From positions 1 through 64,000 of the forward strand of contig NZ_NXIA01000009.1 of assembly GCF_002412165.1 (NCBI RefSeq): DNA of 64,000 bases. Direction: 5' to 3'. Under the pieces are notes generated by a model. That model was not told the origin of the DNA and ran no database searches. It saw only the letters and a list, made by a program, of their open reading frames with translations. The position numbers and the translations under genes are program-made. Origin of the DNA: Curtobacterium sp. 'Ferrero' (GTDB lineage: Bacteria > Actinomycetota > Actinomycetes > Actinomycetales > Microbacteriaceae). The stretch's first letter is position 1; each line of letters opens with the position of its first letter. Below are positions 46,351-54,589 of the stretch, piece after piece.

Positions 46351-49300
46351 TCCGCGCGCTGTTCGCGAAGCACCGGTCCGCGGCGATCACGACCGCGGCG
46401 TCGGTGCTCGTCGGGGCCGTCGTGGCGACCGCGGCGGTGACCTCGAGCGGCTACCACACGCAGCGGGTGGACCTCGGCGACGGTACCGTCTGGGTGCCGT
46501 CCGCACAGTACGGTGCGGTGGGACGGGCCAACACCGGTGTGCTCGAGCTCAACACCGCCGTCGAGACCTCGACCGACGACCTCGCCGTCCTGCAGCGCGG
46601 GGCGACCGTCTACAGCGTCGACCAGACCAAGGGCACCGTCGCGGAGGTCGACGTCGCCGACGCCACCGTGGGCGACCCGGTCACCCTGCCGGCCGGTTCC
46701 CCGCAGGTGTTCCTCGCGGGTTCGTCCGCGGTCATCGGCAACGCGGACACGGGCGAACTGTGGGTGACGCCCGCCGACCGGCTCGCCGACTTCGACGCCT
46801 CCACGAAGGCCGACCTCACGCTCGGTTCCGACGCCGTCTTCGACGCGTCCGACGACCGCGTCGCGGTGTACTCGCCGAAGACGTCGACCGCCTCGCTGGT
46901 CTCGCTGGGGGCCACCCCCACCGTCGAACGACGGTGGACCGTGCGGGCCGACGCCGACCACGACCTGCAGGTGGCGGTGTCCGGCGACGACGTCGCGGTG
47001 CTCGACCGGACGGACGGCGTGCTGACGATGGACGGCGACCGTGTCGACCTCGGCGACCGCGTCGGCAGCCGACCGGCGCTCCAGCACTCGTCGACGGACG
47101 GCTCCGGCGTCGTCGTCGCGGGGACGGCCGGCATCGTCCGCGTGTCCTCGAGCGGTGCCGTCGACCAGACGGCGCTCCGGGTGTCGGGTCGAGCGGCCCG
47201 TCCCTACGTGACCGGGTCGTGCGTGTACGGCGCCTGGACCGGCGGCCAGGCGGTCGACACGTGCGACGGACGAGCCGTGCAGCGCCTCGCGAGCTCCGCG
47301 GGCAGCGGCGACCTGCAGATCCTGCACAACGGCGACACGGTCGTCGCGAACGACCCGGACAGCGGGAAGTCCTGGGCCATCGACCGGAGCGGCCAGCTCA
47401 TCGACAACTGGTCGGACCTCATCAAGAAGGACGACGACCAGCAGCAGGAGCAGGTGTCGGACGACGACCCCGAGGTCGACAAGGACCAGAAGCCGCCCGT
47501 CGCGGTCGACGACCGACTGGGCGCGCGTCCGGGACGCACCACGAGCCTTCCGGTCCTGCTCAACGACTACGACCCCAACGGCGACCCGATCATCGTCAGC
47601 GAGGTCGGGAAGATCGACGAGTCCGTCGGACGGGTCGCGATCGTCGCCGACGGTCAGCGGCTGCAGATCACGCTGTCCGCCCGTGCCTCCGGGACGGTCT
47701 CGTTCCCGTACACGATCACCGACGGCAACGGTGGGTCCGACACCGCCACCGTCACCGTCACGGTCCGACGTCCGGGCGAGAACGACGCTCCGCGGCAGGT
47801 CCGCGACACGACCGCGGACGTCGTGCAGAACGGGCACGTCGTGACGAACGTCCTCGGCGACTGGGTGGACCCCGACGGCGACCCGGTGTACCTGAAGTCG
47901 GCGACCGCCTCGGACGGCGACCGTGTCTCGACCACGCCGGACGGCCTCCTGGACTTCCGCGACTCGAGCGGACGCACCGGCGACCGCGCCGTGCAGCTCG
48001 TGGTGAGCGACGGCACGAGTGACGGGCGCGGCTCCCTGACCGTGCGGGTCGCGAAGGCGGGGAGCGTGCCCCTGTACGCCGACGCCTTCCCGGTGTCGGG
48101 CTACGCCGGCAAGGCGTTCTCCGTCGACCCCCTCGAGCACGTGCGCGGCGGCAACGGCACCGTGACCCTGACGAGTGTGTCGTCCTCCAAGGGCCTCACC
48201 GTGACCCCGTCCTACGACGCCGGCACCTTCCGCGTCGTGGGGACGGGCGCGGGGGACCACCAGCTGGAGTACACCGTCACCGACGGCACCAAGACCACGA
48301 GCGGCATCGTCCGCGTGACGATCCTGGCGCCGCCGGACGCCTCGACGCCGCCGATCACCACGCCGAAGACGGTCTTCGTGAACACGCTGTCGACGAAGGA
48401 CACGGACGTCACGGCGACCGACACCGACCCGGCCGGCGGGGTGTTGCTCGTGACGGCGATCGACGCGCCGGACCGGTCGAGCGGCGTGCAGGCCAGCGTC
48501 CTCGACCAGCACACCGTGCGCACGACCCTGACGGCGCCGCTCTCGGGACCGGTGACCTTCACCTACACGGAGAGCAACGGACTGGCGTCGGCGACCGGGA
48601 CCGTCACGGTGGTCGAGATTCCGAAGCCCGACCGCATCCAGCCGCCCGTGGCACAGCCGGACACCGCGACGGTCCGCGTCGGCGACGTCGCGGACATCGA
48701 CGTCCTCGACAACGACACCCAGCCCGAGGGCGAACCGCTCACCCTCGAGCCGGACCTCGTGCAGAACGTCCCCGGCAACGGCGGGCTCCTCTTCGTGTCC
48801 GGTGACCACCTCCGGTACCTCGCACCGAAGACGCCCGGCAACTACACCGCGGTGTACCGTGTCGCCGGACCGGACGGCCAGTACGCCGACGCCACCGTGT
48901 CGATCTCGGTCCGCGAGAAGGACGTCGCCACCAACAACCCGCCGGTCCCGCAGACGGTGACCGCCCGGGTCGTGGCGGGCAACTCGGCGCGGATCAGCAT
49001 CCCGCTGAACGGCATCGACCCCGACGGCGACTCCGTGCAGCTCGTCGGTGTCGCCTCGAACCCCGACAAGGGCTCCGTGAGCGACGTCTCGTCCGACTCG
49101 CTGACCTACGAGGCGGGCGACTACTCGGCCGGGACCGACGAGTTCACGTACACGGTCGTCGACGCGCTCGGAGCACGGGCGACGGGCACCGTGCGCGTGG
49201 GGATCGCTCCCCGTGCCGAGCAGGCGTCCAACCCCGTGGCCGAGGCCGACCACGTCACGATCCGTCCCGGCGGCTCGGTGACGGTCCGCGTCCTGCAGAA

Positions 49301-52130
49301 CGACTCCGACCCCGAGGGCGGGCAGCTCACGGTCACCCGCGCGGAGCCGACGGGCGAAGGGGTCACGGCCAAGGTCGTGCAGGGCCGCGAGGTCCGCGTC
49401 ACCCCGCCGCGCTCGGCGACGAGCGGCGACTTCGCGGTCCTGTACACCGTCGTCAACGCTGCGGGTGGTTCGAGCACCGCGTTCCTCACCGTCACGGTCG
49501 ACCGCAACGCCCAGCCCCTGCGGCCCGAGGTCGAGGACACCACCCTCGACCTGCAGGACATCATGCACCGCGAGAGCGTCACGGTGGACGTCCTCCGGAA
49601 CGTCTTCTTCGCCGAGGGCACCGCCGCCGACCTCCGGGTCGGGCTCGTCGACGGTTACGGCGACACCGCGAGCCTGGGGGCGGACGGACGGATCACCGTT
49701 CGGCTGACGAACGACTCGCAGGTGATCCCGTTCTCGGTCGCCCGGATCGACCACCCAGACGTGGTGTCGTACGGGTTCATCAACGTGCCGGGGTTCGACG
49801 ACGCCCTCCCGCAGGTGAACCGGGCCGCGCCGGCGATCACCGTGAAGAGCGAGTCGACGGTCCGCATCCCGTTGTCGCAGTACGTGGTCACCGCGAACGG
49901 CCGGACCGCGAAGATCACCGACGACGGCACCGTGAAGGCGACGCACGCCGACGGCCAGGACCTCGTCGTGGACTCGTCGACGCTGCAGTTCACGTCGGCG
50001 AAGCTGTACTACGGCAACGCCTCCATCTCGTTCGAGGTCACCGACGGCTCGAGCGCGAACGGCGGGAAGGGGCGCACGGCCACGCTCGTGCTGCCGATCA
50101 AGGTGACGCCCCGGTCGAACCAGCCCCCGTCGTTCTCCGGCTCCGCACTCGACATGCAGCCGGGTGACACCCGGACGGTCGACCTCACGAAGCTGACCGA
50201 CTACCCGTACCCGAAGGACCTCCCGGAACTCCGGTACTCGATCGTGAGCCAGCCGAGCAGCGGCGTGACGGCGTCGATCGACGGGCAGCGGCTCACCGTC
50301 ACCGTCGCCGACTCCGCGAAGAAGGACACGACCGCGTCGATCGGGGTCGGGGTCGCCGACGCCGCGAACGCCGGACGCTCGGGGTCGATCGGCGTCCAGG
50401 TCGTCGCGTCGACCCGTCCGCTCGTGCAACCCGGTCCCGACACCGCCGTCACGAAGCGCGGGGAGACCACGACCATCGACGTCCTCGCGAACGACGACCC
50501 GACCAACCCGTTCCCGGGCCAGCCGCTGCGGGTCGTCGACATCCGCGGGCTCGGGGGCGGTCTGCCCGCGGGCGTCACCGTGACGCCGAGCGCCGACAGG
50601 TCGCGCCTCCAGGTCGCCGTCTCGTCGTCCGCGAAGCCCGTCGACGCGCACCTGCAGTACCAGGTGGCGGACGCGACCGACGACCCGGACCGCGCGGTCT
50701 GGGGTGACGTCACGATCTCCGTCCAGGACGTGCCGGACGCGCCGGGCGCCCCGTCCCGCACCGGGTCCTACGAGGGTGGGCAGGCGACGCTCACGTGGTC
50801 GACCCCGCAGTCGAACAACTCGCCGATCACGGGCTTCCGCCTGACCGGGACGAACGGGGTGTCGAAGGACTGCGGGACCGCGACGGTGTGCACGGTCACC
50901 GGTCTCGATCCGAAGGCGAGCTACCGGTTCTCCGTGATCGCGACGAACGCCGTGGGGGACAGCGCGGCCTCGCCGACGTCGGCCCCGATCAGTGCCGACT
51001 ACGTGCCCGCTCCGCCGACGGGGATCAGCGTCGACCCGAGCACGACGACCCCGAACCAGCTCGACGTCTCGTGGAACGCGGTCGCTGCTCCGAACGGCGG
51101 CAGCGCGGTGAGCAACTACGTCGTGTCGATCGAGGGTCCGGGGTTGTCGTCGACCCGCAGCACCGGCACCGCGACGAGCACGTCGTTCGCTGGTGCGCAG
51201 AGCGGTGCCCAGTACACCGTGACGGTCTCGGCGCGGAACGGTGCCGACCGCGACGGGACCGTCGTGCAGTGGAACCAGGGGACTGGAACGGGCAGTGCCG
51301 TCGGCGCGCCGGCTGCCCCGAACCTGTCTGCGGACGGGGAGCGCAGCGGTAACCAGACCAGTGTCAGTCTGAGCGCGAGCGAGTCGAACTGGGCCGGTCC
51401 CACAGGAACGATCAAGATCGCCAAGTTCGCAGCATCCGCTCCGATCCCGAGCGGATGCACGACGTCCGGCGCCGAGCAAGTGTGGACTGGCGGCGAGCAG
51501 ACGGACTCGATCTCCCAGCAGTACCGCTACGTCGCCTACGCCGACAATGGCACGTTCTGCACGGCCTCGTCGCCCCAGAGCGTTCAGGGCTACCAGACGC
51601 CCCACGCGCCGACCGGATCGCTCACACTCCAGCAGGATCAGGCGGACTGGAACATCGCCGCGAGTGCGACGCCTTCTCAGTACTTGTACTACTCCGTCAA
51701 CGGAGGTGCTCCGATCCGATTCGATGGAAGCGCGAACCTCGGAGCCGGGGCTGGCTTCGGGAACACGACCGCTGTGGTGTTCACCGCCTGTGCCGTCGAG
51801 GGCGATTACTGTGCGTCGAGTGCTGCAACCAAGGCGACTGCGTTCACGACCCGAGCGACGGTACAGTCCGCGGCGGTGGGCAGCGTCCCGAACATCGTTG
51901 ACAACAACAACAGCGCCTTCGACCCGAAGACCATCACGTACGCGATCCAGTACTGCAAGACCAATCCGCTGGGTCTCGGCAGTACCTGCGCGGAGAACAA
52001 CCCCGACACGAACGAGCCTTGGAAGGCTTCGGACGTCGTGCCCGCGGGCTACGACGAGATCCGGGTGAGAGAGACCGTCAACGGTCAGACCGACCCCGGT
52101 TATGCATCGGCGAACATCAGCGGCGCCTGA
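46347..52130 (+). CDS. Giant surface protein: propeller-like head, Ig-like repeats and two FN3 domains
   Basis: 1927 residues. An N-terminal anchor (about residues 12-34) puts the rest outside the cell. Residues 40-345 are short repeated beta segments resembling a propeller (VLELNTAVETSTDDLAVLQ). An acidic Gln-rich linker follows, then a long series of Ig-like repeats with a recurring acidic loop (LLNDYDPNGDP, WVDPDGDPVY, LDNDTQPEGEP, LNGIDPDGDS, LQNDSDPEGGQ, LANDDPTNPFPGQP), possibly calcium-binding. Two FN3 domains begin near 50737 and 51006. The last 270 residues have lower G+C and no LPXTG or second membrane helix. GTG start overlaps the kinase stop. Role unknown; adhesion or wall sensing is plausible. 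Confidence 0.88.
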   Translation: MIRALFAKHRSAAITTAASVLVGAVVATAAVTSSGYHTQRVDLGDGTVWVPSAQYGAVGRANTGVLELNTAVETSTDDLAVLQRGATVYSVDQTKGTVAEVDVADATVGDPVTLPAGSPQVFLAGSSAVIGNADTGELWVTPADRLADFDASTKADLTLGSDAVFDASDDRVAVYSPKTSTASLVSLGATPTVERRWTVRADADHDLQVAVSGDDVAVLDRTDGVLTMDGDRVDLGDRVGSRPALQHSSTDGSGVVVAGTAGIVRVSSSGAVDQTALRVSGRAARPYVTGSCVYGAWTGGQAVDTCDGRAVQRLASSAGSGDLQILHNGDTVVANDPDSGKSWAIDRSGQLIDNWSDLIKKDDDQQQEQVSDDDPEVDKDQKPPVAVDDRLGARPGRTTSLPVLLNDYDPNGDPIIVSEVGKIDESVGRVAIVADGQRLQITLSARASGTVSFPYTITDGNGGSDTATVTVTVRRPGENDAPRQVRDTTADVVQNGHVVTNVLGDWVDPDGDPVYLKSATASDGDRVSTTPDGLLDFRDSSGRTGDRAVQLVVSDGTSDGRGSLTVRVAKAGSVPLYADAFPVSGYAGKAFSVDPLEHVRGGNGTVTLTSVSSSKGLTVTPSYDAGTFRVVGTGAGDHQLEYTVTDGTKTTSGIVRVTILAPPDASTPPITTPKTVFVNTLSTKDTDVTATDTDPAGGVLLVTAIDAPDRSSGVQASVLDQHTVRTTLTAPLSGPVTFTYTESNGLASATGTVTVVEIPKPDRIQPPVAQPDTATVRVGDVADIDVLDNDTQPEGEPLTLEPDLVQNVPGNGGLLFVSGDHLRYLAPKTPGNYTAVYRVAGPDGQYADATVSISVREKDVATNNPPVPQTVTARVVAGNSARISIPLNGIDPDGDSVQLVGVASNPDKGSVSDVSSDSLTYEAGDYSAGTDEFTYTVVDALGARATGTVRVGIAPRAEQASNPVAEADHVTIRPGGSVTVRVLQNDSDPEGGQLTVTRAEPTGEGVTAKVVQGREVRVTPPRSATSGDFAVLYTVVNAAGGSSTAFLTVTVDRNAQPLRPEVEDTTLDLQDIMHRESVTVDVLRNVFFAEGTAADLRVGLVDGYGDTASLGADGRITVRLTNDSQVIPFSVARIDHPDVVSYGFINVPGFDDALPQVNRAAPAITVKSESTVRIPLSQYVVTANGRTAKITDDGTVKATHADGQDLVVDSSTLQFTSAKLYYGNASISFEVTDGSSANGGKGRTATLVLPIKVTPRSNQPPSFSGSALDMQPGDTRTVDLTKLTDYPYPKDLPELRYSIVSQPSSGVTASIDGQRLTVTVADSAKKDTTASIGVGVADAANAGRSGSIGVQVVASTRPLVQPGPDTAVTKRGETTTIDVLANDDPTNPFPGQPLRVVDIRGLGGGLPAGVTVTPSADRSRLQVAVSSSAKPVDAHLQYQVADATDDPDRAVWGDVTISVQDVPDAPGAPSRTGSYEGGQATLTWSTPQSNNSPITGFRLTGTNGVSKDCGTATVCTVTGLDPKASYRFSVIATNAVGDSAASPTSAPISADYVPAPPTGISVDPSTTTPNQLDVSWNAVAAPNGGSAVSNYVVSIEGPGLSSTRSTGTATSTSFAGAQSGAQYTVTVSARNGADRDGTVVQWNQGTGTGSAVGAPAAPNLSADGERSGNQTSVSLSASESNWAGPTGTIKIAKFAASAPIPSGCTTSGAEQVWTGGEQTDSISQQYRYVAYADNGTFCTASSPQSVQGYQTPHAPTGSLTLQQDQADWNIAASATPSQYLYYSVNGGAPIRFDGSANLGAGAGFGNTTAVVFTACAVEGDYCASSAATKATAFTTRATVQSAAVGSVPNIVDNNNSAFDPKTITYAIQYCKTNPLGLGSTCAENNPDTNEPWKASDVVPAGYDEIRVRETVNGQTDPGYASANISGA

Positions 52131-52150
52131 GCCACGCGCCGCACACGCCC

Positions 52151-52156
52151 TACGCT
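52151..52156 (+). promoter_or_regulatory. Candidate -10 (TACGCT) upstream of the MoxR gene
   Basis: TACGCT in the 78-base gap after the giant gene, 52 bases before the MoxR ATG. It may be an internal promoter. Confidence 0.3.
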
Positions 52157-52208
52157 TCCGTACAGCGCGTCCCCGACCAACGACTCACCACCGAAGGAAC
52201 CACCCCGC

Positions 52209-53180
52209 ATGAGCATGACCCCGGAGCAGGCCACCTGGTTCGCCGACGCCGCCGGCCGCATCGTGACGAACGTCGAACAGGTGCTCCTCGGGAAGACGTT
52301 CGTGATCCGCCTCGCGGTCACGGCGATGCTGAGCGAGGGGCACCTGCTGCTCGAGGACGTCCCCGGGACCGGCAAGACCAGCCTCGCCCGCGCGCTGGCG
52401 CAGAGCGTCCAGGGGTCGACGAACCGCATCCAGTTCACCCCGGACCTGCTCCCGGGTGACATCACGGGCATCAGCGTCTACGACCAGCGGACGCAGGAGT
52501 TCGACTTCCACCGTGGCCCGGTGTTCGCGAACATCGTCCTCGCCGACGAGATCAACCGCGCGAGCCCGAAGACCCAGTCCGCCCTCCTCGAGGCGATGGA
52601 GGAGTCCGCGGTGACGGTCGACGGCGTCAACCACCGCCTTGCCGCGCCGTTCATGGTGATCGCGACGCAGAACCCCGTCGAGCAGGCCGGGACGTACCGG
52701 CTGCCCGAGGCGCAGCTCGACCGGTTCCTCATGAAGGCGTCGATCGGCTACCCCGACCACGCCGCGACGGTGAAGATCCTCGAGACCTCGTCGGCCCCGT
52801 CGTCCTCGGTGCCGCTCGCGAGCGTCGTGCCCGCCGCCACCATCACCGAGATGGCGGCGCTCGCCCGGACGGTCCACGTAGACCCGGTCATCGCCGACTA
52901 CGTGGCGCGGCTGGTCGACGCGACACGCTCCGCGAACGAGGTCCGACTCGGCGTCAGCGTGCGCGGTGCCATGGGCCTGATGCGAGCCTCCCGGGTGTTC
53001 GCGGCCCTGAGCGGGCGGCACTACGTCACGCCGGACGACGTGAAGGCGCTCGCGGTCCCGGTGCTCGCACACCGGCTGGTCCTCGACGCCGAGGCCGAGT
53101 TCGACGGTGTCAGCACCACCGCGGTCGTCTCGCAGCTCCTGGTCGAGACGCCGCCACCCGCGGACCGGGTGGCCTCGTGA
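52209..53180 (+). CDS. MoxR-family AAA+ ATPase
   Basis: Chaperone-like ATPase (323 aa) that usually acts with VWA or DUF58 partners. Walker A EDVPGTGKTSLARAL, the MoxR signature QFTPDLLPGDITG, Walker B NIVLADEINRASPKTQ, and sensor IATQNPVEQAGTYRLPEAQLDRF are all present. ATG with GAAGGAACC upstream. Its stop overlaps the DUF58 gene by 4 bases, the classic MoxR-DUF58-TgpA triad. Confidence 0.95.
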   Translation: MSMTPEQATWFADAAGRIVTNVEQVLLGKTFVIRLAVTAMLSEGHLLLEDVPGTGKTSLARALAQSVQGSTNRIQFTPDLLPGDITGISVYDQRTQEFDFHRGPVFANIVLADEINRASPKTQSALLEAMEESAVTVDGVNHRLAAPFMVIATQNPVEQAGTYRLPEAQLDRFLMKASIGYPDHAATVKILETSSAPSSSVPLASVVPAATITEMAALARTVHVDPVIADYVARLVDATRSANEVRLGVSVRGAMGLMRASRVFAALSGRHYVTPDDVKALAVPVLAHRLVLDAEAEFDGVSTTAVVSQLLVETPPPADRVAS

Positions 53181-54589
53181 CCGATCGCCGGCCCGTCTCG
53201 ACGCGGTCGCGTCGGCCGTCCTCGACGCGCTCGCGTCGCGGTGCGACGGCGTACGAGCGCACCGGGACGGTCGCCGGCCTGACGAACGTGCGGACCCGCC
53301 TGGTGGGGGACCGCGACGGGGTCACCGCCGACGCGGTCGTCGGGATCGTCCGGCTGTGGGCGACGGCCTGGAGGCTCGTCCTGCGCGGATGGGGTGAGGT
53401 CGCCTCCGTGGTCACCGGCCTGGGATGGACGGTCGCGGCGCTCACGGCGGTCGCGTTCGTCGTCGGCTACCGGTTCGGGCTCCGCGAGGTCGTCGTCGTC
53501 GGCTTCGCCGGAGCGGTGCTCGTCGTCGTCGCCGCGGTCGCCCTGATCGGGCGGTCGCGACTCGTCATCCGGATGCGGCTGCCCCAGGACCGTGTGGCGG
53601 TGGGGGACCCGGCCGAGGTCGTCGTCACCGCCGAGAACCCGCGCCGGCTGCCGTCGGTGCCGACCACGGTCGAGGTCCCCGTCGGCGAAGGCCTGGTCGA
53701 CGTCGCGATCCCGGCGATCTCCGCGAAGGGGTCCTTCGACCGGACCGTGCCCGTCCCGACCTCCCGGCGAGGGGTGCTCGACGTCGGCCCGGTCACCGGC
53801 GTGCGGGCGGACCCGGTCGGCCTCGTCCGTCGCGAGATCGTGTGGACGGCTCGCGAGCAGGTCATCGTGCACCCGCGGACGATCGCGATCCCGTCGACGA
53901 GCACCGGGCTGGTCCGCGACCTCGAAGGTCAGGCCACGACCGACCTGTCGCCGGCCGACATCGCCTTCCACGCCATCCGGGAGTACCTGCCGGGCGACGA
54001 CCCGCGGACGATCCACTGGAAGTCGACGGCCAAGTCGGGCGCCCTCATGGTGCGGCAGTTCGAGGACACCCGCCGTTCGCACCTCGTCGTCGCGCTGGGG
54101 CTGTCCCGCGGCGAGTTCGCCGACGGCGACGAGTTCGAGCTCGCCGTGAGTGCGGCGGCCTCGCTGGGGACCCGGGCGATCCGGGACGGCCGCGACGTCA
54201 CCGTCGTGGTGTCCGAGCGCACACCGGAGTTCGCGAAGCGGCCGGTGTACGCCGTGCACCGACTGCCGACCGTGACCCCGACGCGGCTGCTCGACGACTT
54301 CGCGACCGTCGGGCTCGCGGACGCGTGCCTGCCGATCGCGGAGGTCGCCCGCATCGTGGGGAGCGACACGGCAGGCATCTCGGTGGCGTTCCTGGTCGTC
54401 GGCTCCGAGGTGGGCCTGCCGGCACTCCGGCTCGCGGCGACCCGGTTCCCCGTGGGGGTGGAGGTCGTCGCCGTGATCTGCGAGCCGGAGGCCCAGCCAC
54501 GGTTCCTGCGGGTCGCCGGTCTGACGGTCGTCACCATCGGGTACCTCGACGACCTCCGGCACGCACTGCACCGATCGGCGGCGGCGTGA
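53177..54589 (+). CDS. DUF58 membrane protein
   Basis: 470 residues. Two membrane helices (VVTGLGWTVAALTAVAFVVG and VVVVGFAGAVLVVVAAVALIG) precede a beta-rich region and the diagnostic DUF58 motif REYLPGDDPRTIHWKSTAKSG, followed by a VWA-like fold (LVVALGLSRGEFADGDEFEL). The N-terminal 80 residues are basic and Arg-rich. Its start and stop overlap both neighbours by 4 bases, so it is made together with MoxR and the transglutaminase-like protein. Confidence 0.93.
   Translation: MTDRRPVSTRSRRPSSTRSRRGATAYERTGTVAGLTNVRTRLVGDRDGVTADAVVGIVRLWATAWRLVLRGWGEVASVVTGLGWTVAALTAVAFVVGYRFGLREVVVVGFAGAVLVVVAAVALIGRSRLVIRMRLPQDRVAVGDPAEVVVTAENPRRLPSVPTTVEVPVGEGLVDVAIPAISAKGSFDRTVPVPTSRRGVLDVGPVTGVRADPVGLVRREIVWTAREQVIVHPRTIAIPSTSTGLVRDLEGQATTDLSPADIAFHAIREYLPGDDPRTIHWKSTAKSGALMVRQFEDTRRSHLVVALGLSRGEFADGDEFELAVSAAASLGTRAIRDGRDVTVVVSERTPEFAKRPVYAVHRLPTVTPTRLLDDFATVGLADACLPIAEVARIVGSDTAGISVAFLVVGSEVGLPALRLAATRFPVGVEVVAVICEPEAQPRFLRVAGLTVVTIGYLDDLRHALHRSAAA

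Noticed and set aside
46185..51605. Minus-strand open frame of about 1800 codons opposite the giant surface gene
   Set aside because: Mirror-frame artefact of a GC-rich gene; the plus strand has anchor, repeats and operon overlaps.
52000..52130. Cell-wall sorting signal at the end of the giant protein
   Set aside because: The C-terminus has no LPXTG, no hydrophobic helix and no basic tail; anchoring is N-terminal.
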